Shown: piece by piece, positions 46,072-59,700 of the stretch
Layout: each line of letters starts with the position of its first letter
Numbering within the stretch: the first letter of the stretch is position 1
Source of the DNA: Hofstenia miamia
Lineage: Eukaryota > Xenacoelomorpha > Acoela
NCBI GenBank assembly: GCA_004352715.1
Contig: SCFE01000021.1
Span: forward strand, 1,439,352-1,503,351
Direction of reading: 5' to 3'
DNA length: 64,000 bases
Translations under genes and position numbers: made by a program
The notes under the pieces: model-generated
Database searches by the model: none
What the model saw: only the letters and a program-made list of their open reading frames with translations
Told to the model about the DNA's origin: nothing

Positions 46072-49000
46072 GTAATTGAAACAAAACTTACTCCTGATGA
46101 AATATTTTTTGATTGTCTCCCAAAGGCACCAATATGGAAAACAACTTATTCATGAACAAGTAATAAAAGCCTCATATGAAAACGTATAAAAGTAGTCGTA
46201 GCTTTTAAAAAAGTGAAAAAATTATACACTTTAATTAACATGCTAGTTTAATTTGGTTAGCTAAAGGTTCAAGAACGGACATGAAACCATTAAAGTTATC
46301 CTGCACTTTCATTCTTAATGGTAGTTTGGAGTATTTGGCTTCATGTATATTTGCATACTTATTTTGTATTTGTACGTTTGTGCAAGATCAGGAAGGCATA
46401 AAAGATTGCTTATTGCGAGACACCTCAGTGGTGATTTGATTGGGTGATCGATATCGTGATGAGCCCCCCCCCCCCCACATTCTCAAAATATTGCAACAAT
46501 ATACCTTTAAAATGTAGTTATTATTTTTTAAAAACCGACTAGAATTTCAAAAAAGACGTTAGACTAAAATGTGCAAGGTAGTTAATATTTGTAATCAAAC
46601 TCAAATACATCTAAAGGAAACATGGAAAAAATGCAAATATTCAGATAATTTATCGGAAAATATTGAGTGCCCGTGTCTGTTATATATAACAATGGGCAGT
46701 CCGTGCCCGCCTGTTGGCTTAATGTCTTTCCCCACGCCCCTGATCACAACGGGTTTTGGATTTCCAGACGGTTATCGACCGCCTGCAAAACATTACGTCA
46801 CAAATCTTAACAGCAAGTTTGGATTGGATTGGATTGCGTTTTGATGACAGGGGCTAGCTTTGAGCCTATTTTTAATGAAGAAAAACGGGTGAGTTCTTAA
46901 ATATTCCATTAATTAAATTTAAATCGATTAAAAAGATTATCTGTTAACTTAACAAATCTGCTAAATTGAAATCATTTTAATTTGTGTTTATATCTAACCG
47001 ATTTCTAATTATGTCTGCTAAATATTAATATAGGCTACATGCACAAGCACATTATTTGGATTGTGATCGTGAAATTAACTACAACATATAAACAATTGCG
47101 TAGTTACAAACTTTACAATAAATAACAAATTACAATTATTTTTATAGCGTAAATATATTTTAGTAACAAATAGCTCATTAATAATGTTGCAAAAATTTTT
47201 ACACACTTTATTATATTTATTCAACATTACTAGGTAAATATAATATAAAATTAAGAATCTTCGAATATAACCTTAAATTTAATGAGAAATATGACGTATA
47301 AATTACTAATATAGAAAATATGACCATACTCACTGTCAGCATTTCAAAAAATGTATATGTGTTAGTTTTTTAATTTTTTAAATAATTAATGAAATATTTC
47401 CAAATAATGCATGGGTAAAGATTTAAAATCCTATTTTTTAACTTTATGAAGTTTTTTAAGTTCAAATGACATTTTAGAAGTTCGGTACAAAGCAATGGAG
47501 ATATATCATTGTGACTACTGACTGCCATTAATTTGCAACAACTCATTAGATGATAATTTCTCTCATAGTTACCTTGAATTGCACATGGGTTTTTACTAAA
47601 ATCAACGTGTTTAACAGGGTTATAGCTTGACTACATTGTCAAAGTACGTGAATTTTTAGTAGATGTAAGTATTACCTTGTAAAAATTAAAAAGGAATAAC
47701 TACTATGTATATGTATAGAAAGTGGATCATGGATGAAATAATGAATTCCAGGAATACGTTGATAGAAGATTGGTCAAATTTTAAGGAACCCTCAACTTCT
47801 TAGAAGCACTTTGAGACCATACGAGACCAAAATATGAGGGTTAAATGAAACTCTGTTTAAAAGTATAAAATTTATAACGCCATCAATTATGGCTATTCTT
47901 GAACTCGTGTTTTGTAGATCATCCATCTTCAGTAACTCTTGCGCTGGTAACAATTAATAGCCAAACATCGTCTTGTCCTGTATAGCTAATATACACAGTT
48001 TCATCAGTTTTGTGCCTGATTTTAAGAACATTTTTTATTCGGAATATTTATGAATGAGGGATAATTTTAGAGATTTTCTTGAACATGTACATGTTGCTGA
48101 ACTGGTAAATGCAGTAACAAAAATTTAACATAAGTACATATAATTTAGTACCTATATGCAAAATCACCTACGTTTGTCCATATTAAAATTCATAAGGGTT
48201 CATAAATATTGGAAGAAGAGACTAAATATTTTTTTATAGCATTATTAACGTAAACTCTTTTATCAAAATTGTATCATATTCATACTATTGTGCAATTTGA
48301 TGTGGATTTATTGTAGTTGTGAACATTAATAAATGATGTTTTCAACAAAGCAACTACGTAAGACACAAAAATGCAATTTCTGTCTTTGTTAATTGAAAAT
48401 TGATAAGGAACCTAAATTAAATATCCGACATCCGCGACCCGTGAATAATTAATTTGTCTGTGAATACCATTTTATAATCAATTTTCGCTGTACGCTGAAG
48501 TCGCGCTCAATGGAAGCATCGTGGTATAATTCTATAAATTGCTTTCTGTAACGGGACAGTCTTTCCATTTGCGTTGAAAATAACAGCTGGGAATTCAGCG
48601 ATGGATGTGAAAGTATAGTTGCATTGCAGTAAAGAATTTCAGAACAACGCTTCGGGGTATGTTTTACAACACAATATCTATTCAATTCAGTTGTTTAAAT
48701 CCTATTGCCTGAAAAAAGTTCTGAGAGAATTATTTTTTAATCTAAGTAATATTTTTTTAATATGTCCATTTTATATGTACAATCAAAATAAGTTCCAACT
48801 TGCTCGTTATCATAAGGAATGCTGTTAAGAGATTTATTCTACTCAAGCATTGAAATGCTTGTATCATATTGCTTATAAATACGATTACCTTTTAATTTAC
48901 AAACCTTTCTACTTTTGGAATTTTCCAGTAAATGATGACCATATTTCTCAACCTAAGAATGCCTAAAATGTAAATTCACCACTTTTGTTTTTGAAGCTTG

Positions 49001-51402
49001 TCCCTCTAATGTCATTATTGAAATGTTGTGTTATATGTTGTTTTATATCGTCAATTTATCACAATATTTAGATTCGAGTATAGATTTTTATGCATTTTCT
49101 TGATATTTATACATGCTACATTAAAATTCGAATGGTAGTCTCAACGTTCTCTGATAAATTTCAGATGGTTCTTTTGTACATTTCAATATAAAATGCTTAC
49201 TTGAAAATATACAATTGTACAAGGGAACATTTCTAACTAAAGGGACATATACTTTCTTTGGTAAAATGACTATTGTTTGCAGAAATCATTGAATATACAA
49301 ATTTGATTGACATGAGCTAACCATAATTTTATTAAAATTTATAATTTATATATATATATACGTGCATACAGAACATACACTTTTTCACGTGTGTTCAAAG
49401 TTTAATTAAATTTCAGGCAATAATCACTGTAGCTTAGATAACTAGCATTAGTTTATATTAGTATTCTTTCAAAAACGATATCTTTTCTTAATCTCTGGCA
49501 ATATATTGACTAAGCCAAGAGTGAGGTGTAAAGTAAATTAGTCAGCTTTGATAACTTTTAAGATTTTTTTCTTTCCAAATATTTTAAAATTTCAATGTTA
49601 TTTCACAATTTTGACATTTTATCAAAGCTAAATATTTACATTTTTTGTTTTCATATTGAATTTGGATATTTTCAAAGTAAATATAAAATATTGAAAAAAA
49701 ATATATTTACAATTTATTGATGCAAACTAATGCCCCAAGAAAAAACAATAAGTTCAGATTTAAGTTAAAACGAATTCAAGACGGATTGTGCATACAGAAT
49801 AAACTTAACTTAATAAGGATTTTTTATTCAGGGCAATCTTTTAAAGGGTAACCTACCCTTTTCTCTTATACTTGGTTTCTACACTTCTGGTTTGCAGTTG
49901 GATGGAGTTTACGGTATTTTACCAAATAAATACAAACGCTTATTTCTCCAAGTATTTAAATTATTATTAGATAGTAGTAAGTTCAGTTGTATTATGGGCA
50001 CTGATGTGTACGTTTTACCTTCTTGAATCTGAAGAAACTCTATTGGCCAATTAATTGAAATTACATAGTTGGTGTTAAAGTACCAAAATGCTAAGGAAAC
50101 CTATGAACATTTTTAAAAAAGGTTTAACCAATTTTTCTACTTATTCCTGAAAGATGCTCTCCAATTTGTGTTATGTAGAAGTCTTAACAGATCATAGAAA
50201 CACCGTAGATTATATTAATATTTCGTTCTTTAAGTAAACTTTATTGTTATTGAATAAAACCGATCTCTACAAAATACATTAAGCACGTAAAATCAATGAC
50301 AAATCTTCATGTTCTATGCTATATATCCACTATGCTTTTTAACCTTAACCTTAAACAGCCTAGCGTCCATTTTAAAAGACAAATCGTTTTTCCACATTTA
50401 CAAAGAATTTTCTCCAAGCCTATTTCCAAATTTGAAAATCTTGGGGCATTGGTAGGTTTATTGGGAAACATACATTGATACAATCTTGAAAATTTCTATT
50501 AAAGCTTGTTGCTATGGCAGAGATTGTTGAATAGATTAACAAGTTTTTTTAGAAATATTCGAATTTTGGAAAAAGATGTAAATCTCTCCATACCATGTAT
50601 TTACATGGTTTTGAGCCCCTGGAGTCAACAAAGAACTTTGACTGTTTCTTAATATGGGCAAAGATATATCAAACTCATTGAGGCGGCGCCGTACGCGAGG
50701 CCGAACAATTCCCTGAACAATTGCTATGGAAAAATTTAAATCTTGTTCAAAAATTCTAAATTATCAATGAAAAATAGTTAATCTTTGCAAATGCTTCAAG
50801 CACAACGATACACTTTAGTACAAATCTTTGACATTATATTCGAGCACGCTTACCAATACATGTGTGCATATCTCATGATTTTTAAATTTATTAATAGGCT
50901 TGAAAAACATTATTTAAAAACTTGAAGAAAACTGTTTTTACATTTAAAAGGACGTGACAGTTTAAGGTTAAATATTCAGTTTTGCAAAATAAATTAAAAA
51001 TCACGTCCTGTTAAATGATGTCAAAATGAAATTATTAAAAATTAAACTTAAGAAAAGATTACGATTTCGAAAACATTTGGTCTCATCCATTATTTACAAG
51101 TATAACTGTGACAGTTGCAATAAACTGCCTTTTAATGACACTAAATTTCCCTAATTGCGCTTGAAACTCAAATTAAAAGCACAAGAACGGATATTTGAAA
51201 TCTGAAATTGTTGTCATTCCAATTTATTTCAGAGCTATAAAATAATGATAAAAAGAGCGACATGCAGTTCTTTTCAAATTGACTTATAAAATATTAATTG
51301 GCTAGACACAAAAATATATTGCTATTAAAACATATGGTGCTAATTTTTGATCGAGATTCTGCACCTACATATACATGCATACGTAGAACTAAGGATGTAG
51401 TT
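44002..51402. other. Long non-coding stretch
   Basis: AT-rich intergenic DNA with a (TA)n tract (46028-46067), a run of 13 C (46464-46476) and a GC-richer island at 46660-46860 that may be transposon debris. No gene is supported. Confidence 0.35.
46028..46067. repeat. (TA)n microsatellite
   Basis: Simple TA run. Confidence 0.9.
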
Positions 51403-51778
51403 CAGAGATAGGCACGGGCCGGGCATTTCCATGGCCCGGGCTGGGATAATACAGCACGGGTCCCGCCCAAGATTTAGAAAATTACGGTCAAAAAAGGCCC
51501 GAATAAAAGGAATTGTAACAAGCTTGTATTTAAAAATTTTTGAAATCTCAATAGTAGCATCTATCAAACTTTGTGTAACGTTGCATTTGAAGATATATGC
51601 CACTCAAGCAAATTCTGCTGTCAGAAAGAGATTGTACTTAAAGTGGATTTAGTGCTACAGCCAAAAATTAATGTGTTGAAATAGATCAATAAATTTTGCC
51701 GGGCCGAAAAGGGTTGAAATAATAGTTGACGGCCCGGGTTGGGCCGTGCCTGAAAAATTCGGCCCGTTGCCATTTCTA
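51403..51778. mobile_element. hAT-type MITE, GC-rich ends
   Basis: Left end CAGAGATAGGCACGGGCC and right end, in reverse complement, TAGAAATGGCAACGGGCC are imperfect inverted repeats. Flanking 8-mers atgtagtt (51395-51402) and gtgtaatt (51779-51786) match at six of eight positions. Both subterminal regions are rich in GGCCCGG, unlike the AT-rich surroundings. Confidence 0.65.
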
Positions 51779-53725
51779 GTGTAATTAGAGAGGGAAACCT
51801 TCCCAACTATAACCTGCAATTCAAGTGCTAACAACTTATCTTACTTTGTAGCATTGTTTCTGACTGAATTTACGGTGTAATTTGAACTGATTAAATTATA
51901 CCTTTGTAAAACATGTTTAATTGAAGATGAGAGATGAGATGTACCTATTTATATATATTTTTATATATTGACGTAGAAAATAGCGATAAATATTATTTAT
52001 GGTTATTTTTCAATTCTCACCACTATTTACCGCCAGTAAGTATGAAGAAAGCAGTTTTTTAAGCAAGCCTATATTTCCTTGGTTCTAGATATTGTAATTA
52101 ATGCATAAATAAAAATTCTAAACACATCCTTATTTTATATATTTTATACTCAAAATTGGCGTTAAATTCATACTTTTTACTTAGCCCCTGATATACACAT
52201 CATCAAATTATTTGTATATTTATATATGTATCTTGATATATCTTTTTACAAAATCATGCAATAATTTCCAGTAGTTTGAAATTAATTTATTTCTCTTTAA
52301 TGTAGTGTAGATATCCAATATAATATACACATGCACATGAGATGTTCACGTTGACATCCTGCCTATCCCTGCAAGAAAATCGAAAGAATGTTTATTATGT
52401 TATTGTTTCATTGAAAGAAATTATGAGTCACAAAAATTACTGTAAATTTTATTTAACTAGAGTTGGTGTTAAAATGCGAAACGTTTATATGAAAATTGCG
52501 CGTAGCATTGATCATCTGGATCCGCCTCTGTAGCGAATTTGGGAGAGCCTTGTGTAATTTTCTATATTGGAATTGTATTGGAAAGCATCAACTATCAGAG
52601 CAATTTATACGTTGATTTCTTAATGTGACAGTTCTCTGTGTGCACTTGGGAGTAATTCAATAGCCATCTCTTTGAAGGATTGCAGTGAATGCATTTAATT
52701 TCTAAAATAATTTATTTCCTCTTTCAATTACCAAAATTCAAAATGTGTTAATAAAAAAATAATTCTATTTTGATATATTAAATGTTCCAAAAATATTATA
52801 TTCAATTTATGCATGTCTGCTTTCAACTTCAATCTAAAGATTATGATTATGTGTTTATATATATATATATATATAAGTGATTTATCTGTTTGTTGTATGC
52901 ACGAATGTTTCATATTTTCACATTTCTATATTTTATAGAGCGCAATTGACAGCAATCAGCATAACAATTTTATTAGCAAGATGTATCTAAATCTGGGTTG
53001 GGTACAGAATTTGCGGGATGGGTACGAAAATTTGTTCGCACATCAGCCCTTGATTTTAGCATAGCCAAAATTGGTTAAACAAACTGAAAAATTGAAGAAA
53101 ATGTTTTAAAGGGGCCTAAGATCCATTAGCGATTGCTATTTTGTCATTATAAACACTAAAAAATCGTCGTGGTACCACATAAAGACGATAGTGTTAGGTA
53201 AAGTCTCGTACCTGTTAAAATTTACTCTCTAGTTTGACTAGACTTCTAGAATAAAAATGTTTATTCTAGGAATCCATGTTAAAGACTTATCAAATTACTC
53301 TCACGATGAAAAACTACTGTCGCATGTATACTACATAGTGTGTAGGTCTTTTGTTTTTGCTTGCATGTAGAGTGCAAGCCAACGCATTTGCTTTGATTAT
53401 CTGAAATATCATCAGAATATTTGATACTATAATTGATCTACTCTTAATAAGAGCGTGTTTGCATCTACTAGTAGTGATGGTGCAGGCGCGTGCACGCAGT
53501 TTCATCTAACTACAGCATCTGTGATTATTGCGCGAGTGCATTAGATTAAAATGATTATTTTAGTCAGAATTACCAAAATTTATTTTGTCCTCTCCTCTGA
53601 AAATACATGTACAGAAAAGTGCCTGGAATTGATTTGATACATCAGTTATAGTATTTCATGGAATGTTTCCATACGTTAATGATTATCCAGAATAATGGCT
53701 AATATATGTTTCAATTTAGATTACA
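51779..53725. other. Intergenic upstream of transporter gene
   Basis: AT-rich, with a short (TA)n run near 52857-52874. No coding signal until the transporter exon. Confidence 0.35.
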
Positions 53726-56700
53726 ATGTTCGGTCTTATTTATGTACAATTTTACTTTGTCACCATAGCAACAATTCTTGGTGTGGGAATTCTTGGCTTA
53801 CCAGTGACACTATCGCATTCGGGATTTTATCCATTCCTCACACTTTTCACCTTCTCTTACCTGAGTCAGGTGAGATATAAAATGTTAGTCTCAGTTCAAT
53901 CAATCTTCTGCTGTTTAGGTTGTGTTGGTTTTAGTATTTACCGAACTTCTACAAATAGCCTGTTTCTATGTGATGCAGCAGGAGACATCACAGGGTGTAC
54001 CAACAGAAGCATTACCATTGGAACCTACTTCTGATATGGCAGAGTTCTCCTCCATTGAAGAAGAAGAGTTTGAAATGCAGAACCGCATCGCTCAAAACAT
54101 CGATATTCCTTTGGTATGAAAAATATTTTGTTATTATACCATAGGAAGAAATTAGGTTCATTTAATTATCCAAGAAATGTAAAGTTAGTGAATCAAGTGT
54201 TAAATTTTGACGTTTCATTATCACCTACAAATGCAGCTAAGATCAACTCCTATCAGAATGGTTTTGTCGGACATTTTAAAGTAACAGTTTATGTCATTAA
54301 TCTGTCAAAGATCTTTCCCGAATTTTTTAAAAATGTATTCCCAACTTTGGTTTTCGCAGAAGAAATATTAAAGACATGTTAATCTTGCCAAATAGCAATG
54401 ATATTAATCCTCCCACAAAACTTACTTGAACAAATCAATTGAGTTTTCTTACAATTAGTGGTTTGAAATTCAAATTTTTGAGATGATTATAAGGTGCTCA
54501 ACTATACTATGAATGAACACAGACAAGGTCTTAGAAAATAACAACAGTAGTAATGAGCGCAATTTAGGTAATGCCAAATCTTCACATGCTTGGTGAACTA
54601 TTTCTTAATAAGATTGGTACATTCTGTTTCGATGTCTGCCTAGGACTGTCATTTGTCTCAGTGCTGATAAGTTATGCTCTGGCAGGCAGTCAAGCGTTTG
54701 CCGAAATTCTCCATCTGAGCGTTGTTGGAATGATTCCTGTGTTTGTTTGGACTCTCACACTCATTATAATTTTTCTTCAGTTCTTAGTTCAACCAGTCAT
54801 TTCGGTCTTAACTTTATGTAAAGGTTAAAGCATTTGATTTTTATATTTTCAATTATTAAAAAGACTATCGGTAATATTTTTAAACCCATTGTACTCCGCA
54901 AATTTTAGATAATTGAAGTATGTAGCACAAGAACCCGTTAAGTGCAAATGTATTCAAAACGAGAAATCGGCTTTTTTGAATTTACGGTTACATCTTCTAG
55001 AAACTAACAGCCAGGATTCGCAAAAAGTGTATTTTTTTACAAAAAAACGTTCTAAACATTTAAAACAATGTTTTTTTGCTTTTGGACATACTCAGTTCAA
55101 TGTACAAAAATTTTTCTAAAAACGCAGTAGCAAACATTGAATTTAGGATAGAGTTATCAACATTCATTGTTCGTTTCATACACGCAAACAAAATGCAAAT
55201 TTTGCAATTTTTTCGGTAAAAAATCGGTATAAAAAAACGAATAGACGAAACCCAAAATTATTTTCCAAACTTTCCTATAAAAATTTGAAAAAAACATTTG
55301 AAAAAAACACTGCAAAAACAGTTGGTTTTAAACAGTGTTAAAACATGTTTTAAGCAGGTCTTGTTTAAAACATGCCAACCCTGCTAACCGCGACTGTTAA
55401 GGTATCAATATTTTTCAGCTTACACCGATATACACTTTTACATACCAAATCTTTACATGAGGTTGCTGACAAATAACAAAGCTACTGTTAGTTGTCTGAT
55501 TTATGCCCTCCCTTCTCCGAGACCTGAGTTCTAGGAATTCACTTTAATGTAAATCTACTAATATTATACAACATTTTGGAAAGTAAAATAACCGGTCGGT
55601 TTATCCAAAGAAAAATATACATTAGAACTCTTATAATCATTTAACCGGTTCGTTCGCATAATTTTAGCTAGTTTTTTGCGGTTAGCAACTCTAGGTGAAT
55701 TGTTAATGTCGAAATTTGCAAGTAGTCTTTGTTAATGTAGTGTTGGTTAACTGATTCTTCATAAAGCTATAAGATAAAAAACTGTCATTTGAATTATTTT
55801 GCACCTAAAAACTTGTATTGCATCTTTACATGATTCTAAGGCATTTACGTAGAGATCTGAACGAAGTGGTTTCATAACTTTTCGATAAAAATTTTTTAGG
55901 TACCCTAGGCTGCCAATGAAATTGAAAGAAAATTTCAATTGCTTAGATTTTAAGCAATGAATTGAATGAAAAGTGTTGTACTTTTTCAAGTGCAGTTTTG
56001 ATGTGAATTTTCACTGTTGGTAACTTGTGCAGAGGCACCCTTTTTCAAAAGCAGCTTTTTGACAATATCCGGAAAATCTCAATTTAAGCATACTCTGTTT
56101 TACAATAGATATAAACATTGGTTTATACCACTGGCTGTTATATGTTTAAGTTAAAATTACACTTAAAGCTTTCCATTTTTTAAAGTCAACCAATTAAATG
56201 GAGGCTTAAATTATACAAATATATATCTACTCAAACAAACACACACAAAAGACATATTTTGAGTGTGCTAAACTATTTATTAAATTTTTTCAATAATTAA
56301 ATTACATTCTCAAGAAAAATATTGAAGATGTAACTAGGGTAACTTGAAATAAGAGTCTTGTGCTCGTAACCGCATAACAGCGAATAGCAAATCTGCGTCT
56401 GTACATAAAACGTTTGCCCCGTGCCCGGCTCATAAATGTAAACTTATGTCGACCTGCATAATGGCTTAGCTCAGCAGTACTACATGTAATTAGAAAAACA
56501 AGACAATAAAACCAAAGATTGAAAAGGGAAATTAAATAGAAATCCTCTTCATTAACAACATAAAGTCAATTGTCTATTACGTCAAAATCTATTTCAATTA
56601 TTGTAAATTTAATAAAAGCGCTTGCCCACATCTAATATCGGGGGTTTAGAGTCGAAAGATACCAACTTGCAATAAAATATAAAAGTTTACGTGTGCAGTT

Positions 56701-59700
56701 AGCACCTTTTGCTCTTAATGACTTTACATTTGTCACTAAGTAGCTTCAAAAATTTTTTAATATAGAGCAGAAACATTGTATAAGGTGTATAGTGTTCATA
56801 GGTTATATATGGGTAACTCCTAAAATCCATTTCTTGAATTTGGCCCAATTTGGCTCTAAGCCTGAGATATTAGATCCCGGCTGTTCGCGTGCCTCGGCTA
56901 GCCCACAAAACACTACTTAAAATACGTAAATGAATTTTAAGATAAAGCTCCTAATTTCCCAGTTCACCTAGAGCCAAATCTCGAATCATTACGGTTTATT
57001 TATAATTTCAGAAATGAAGTTTTTCGCCATAAGCACAAAATTTAAATGCTTTAAATATTTATGAAGTAATTATTCCGGTATACAACTGGCAACAGAATTA
57101 ATGAGATTTGGTAATTCATTTTAGTCATAGTATGATATATGATATATAGCAGAAGTTTGTGGTAATTGGAAACATTGCCTTTTGAAATTGCGAGGAATTA
57201 TTGTTTCAATTTTGACTTTTCAACGTTTCTTAATTTTTTTTCAATCAATTTAAAAGCATATCTCTTAGTATTAAAGGTTTGTGAATTTCATATAATTTTA
57301 TATTTATATACTTGCATATGTAAATCTTTCAAACTGTTAAATTTATTACCTGTCTTTAGGTGCAATGTTCATTGGGTGTGTTGTTGTCACATTTCTTGTT
57401 GGAGCCAAAATAGATCTTCATGCAACTAACGATTTCAAAGCCATACAAGAGCCCTTTCTAATGGGAACTGTGGCACTTGGTGGTATCATAAATATCATGC
57501 CTATCCTTTTTGGCAGGATTAAGCCTAATAAATCCCAAATAAAGAAGTTTAATGCAGCCATCATCGCTGGCCTTACAACTTGCTATATTCTTAATATCAT
57601 GTGGTGCTGGACTATATTGAAAATCGTTCCTCAAGAAAATCCTTGTCTCAAATCAAAGATATCACACTTAGGTTTGATATTGCTAAAATAGGTTATTACT
57701 CGCATGTGAGTAGAGTTCTTCCTGTTGCTGGTAACAGTATCACTTGCACGGAACCTGAATAAAAAAAACCAGGCACGTGACAAGATCAGTATTGGACCAG
57801 GCTAACCTTTCCATTTCCACCGGGACTGAGACCAATTTGATATAATTTTCTCTATTATATTCGAAATATTATATATGTTAGAATAAAATATGTTGATACT
57901 ATCTCGTTTCTGTATTCGACTTGATAGATGCATAATTTTAGGACATTTGATCATAGCGAGGGGCCAACAATAAATGTAAAAAATCGGATCCAATGGCATC
58001 GGGATCAAACTCATGGGTCAAATACAAGACTGGCAAACTTAACAAAGGACGAAGTGGTACGAGACAGGCAGGTCTCTAATGTAAATTTGTTGTGAAAGAA
58101 TGAATGAGATACATGAAAGCATTGCGTTAAGACTTCATTCAATACAGTGTCACATATAAATAATAAATTGACAATATGTCAATAAAAGAAAGATTTTCGA
58201 AATTGCTTACCAACTCATATACAAAATTATTTTGCAGTAATTGAGCTGTTGCTGTTAATGAAGGATTTAATAATTTTGAATTCTACATTTTATAAGCAAA
58301 AGTCTTTAATAAGTTTGATTGTTTTGTCTAGTGAATGCAACTGTGTCTTCAACTCGTGCTCCAGATGTAGAGGTGTGCTCACCAATATCGTTGGAAAATT
58401 CCAAACACAATGGGGAAATTGCCACTATTCCACTAGTTGACGTCATTCTTCATCATCACCAGGAATTTAGTTTTGTTGCTGTTATCACCCAATTTTTCAT
58501 TGTAGTGAGGTATTATTTTTTACCAAAACTATCATTCAGCCCTAAATGACACTTCCATTATTTTCAATTTTAATTTACTTACATGATGGCATTAATTAAG
58601 ACTGATTTTCAAGCGCATTTCATGTTACTTTGTACAGAAATTTAAGAGAAATATTATCATTAACAAGTATTTTTATAGTTAATTTTAGTAGTTTAATACT
58701 AAAAAATTGCAGGAAGGTTATTTTGACTATCCTACCTATCGGGTTTATGTGCTTTGAAAAACACCGAAAGCTACTCATCCCGCACCACCTCACTGTGCAA
58801 ATGGGACGTAATTTGTAGCTGCATATTCATCAGTTGATATTCGCTGGTTTATATACCTATATAAGTACTGAAAACATATTTTGGCTGTAAATTTTAACGA
58901 ATAATTCTGCTTGTTGCCCAGTATAATTCAGGGGGGTAAAGTGGTCACTTTTTTTACCCGCACCAGACCCGTCCCATTAGCAATGATACGATGTTAGCAT
59001 AATACTCACAAAATATTTTCACAATATGAAATCAATAAAAAATAGAAAAATTATTGAAAACTTCAAGATTCAAATGTATGACTTTTCAAGATGTTCCTTT
59101 CGTCTGTTTGTGTTCTTCTATTCTAACTATCATAAATGATCTGTGACCCGACCCATCTAAAGGTGAGCCGCAACCCGACCAGTCTAAATTAGTCCTAAAC
59201 CAAGCTTTATGATTGCCGGACGAACAGAAATAGACAAAGCAGTGAAAGGGATGTCGGATATTTGGCGTAGGTTGGAAACCATTGCTGTCAATTACNAAGA
59301 AATCTTTCATTAATGTCGCAATTCGAACCTGGAATTCGCTACCTAAAGAAATTAAAAGCATTGAAAAATTGAAACCTTTTAAAAAACGTTTAAAAATCTT
59401 CCTTATGCAAAAATATATTTTAGGTACATCATGGTTAGGATTTAAATTTTACAACAATGACTATACGATAACTCGTCATTAAAATAGCAATATAAAGTAA
59501 TTCATCCATAGCCTGTAAGAATTGTTACTTTTTGTAATGTATGTTGATTTGTAGATTGGTTACTTTTTTGTAATTTATGACGCTATTCAGATAAATTATC
59601 AGTTATTGAATTGTAAACATTTATCTGAATATAGAATCTCTTATCTTATCTTATCTTACGGACGAACAGAAATAGACAAAGCAGTGAAAGGGATGTCGGA

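Noticed and set aside
46569-46844. Plus-strand 91-codon open frame with Pro/Gly-rich end
   Set aside because: No splice context, no known motif, ends in a GGATT repeat; more likely transposon debris.
48449-48685. Minus-strand 78-codon open frame
   Set aside because: Weakly transposase-like wording only; no inverted ends or duplication found.
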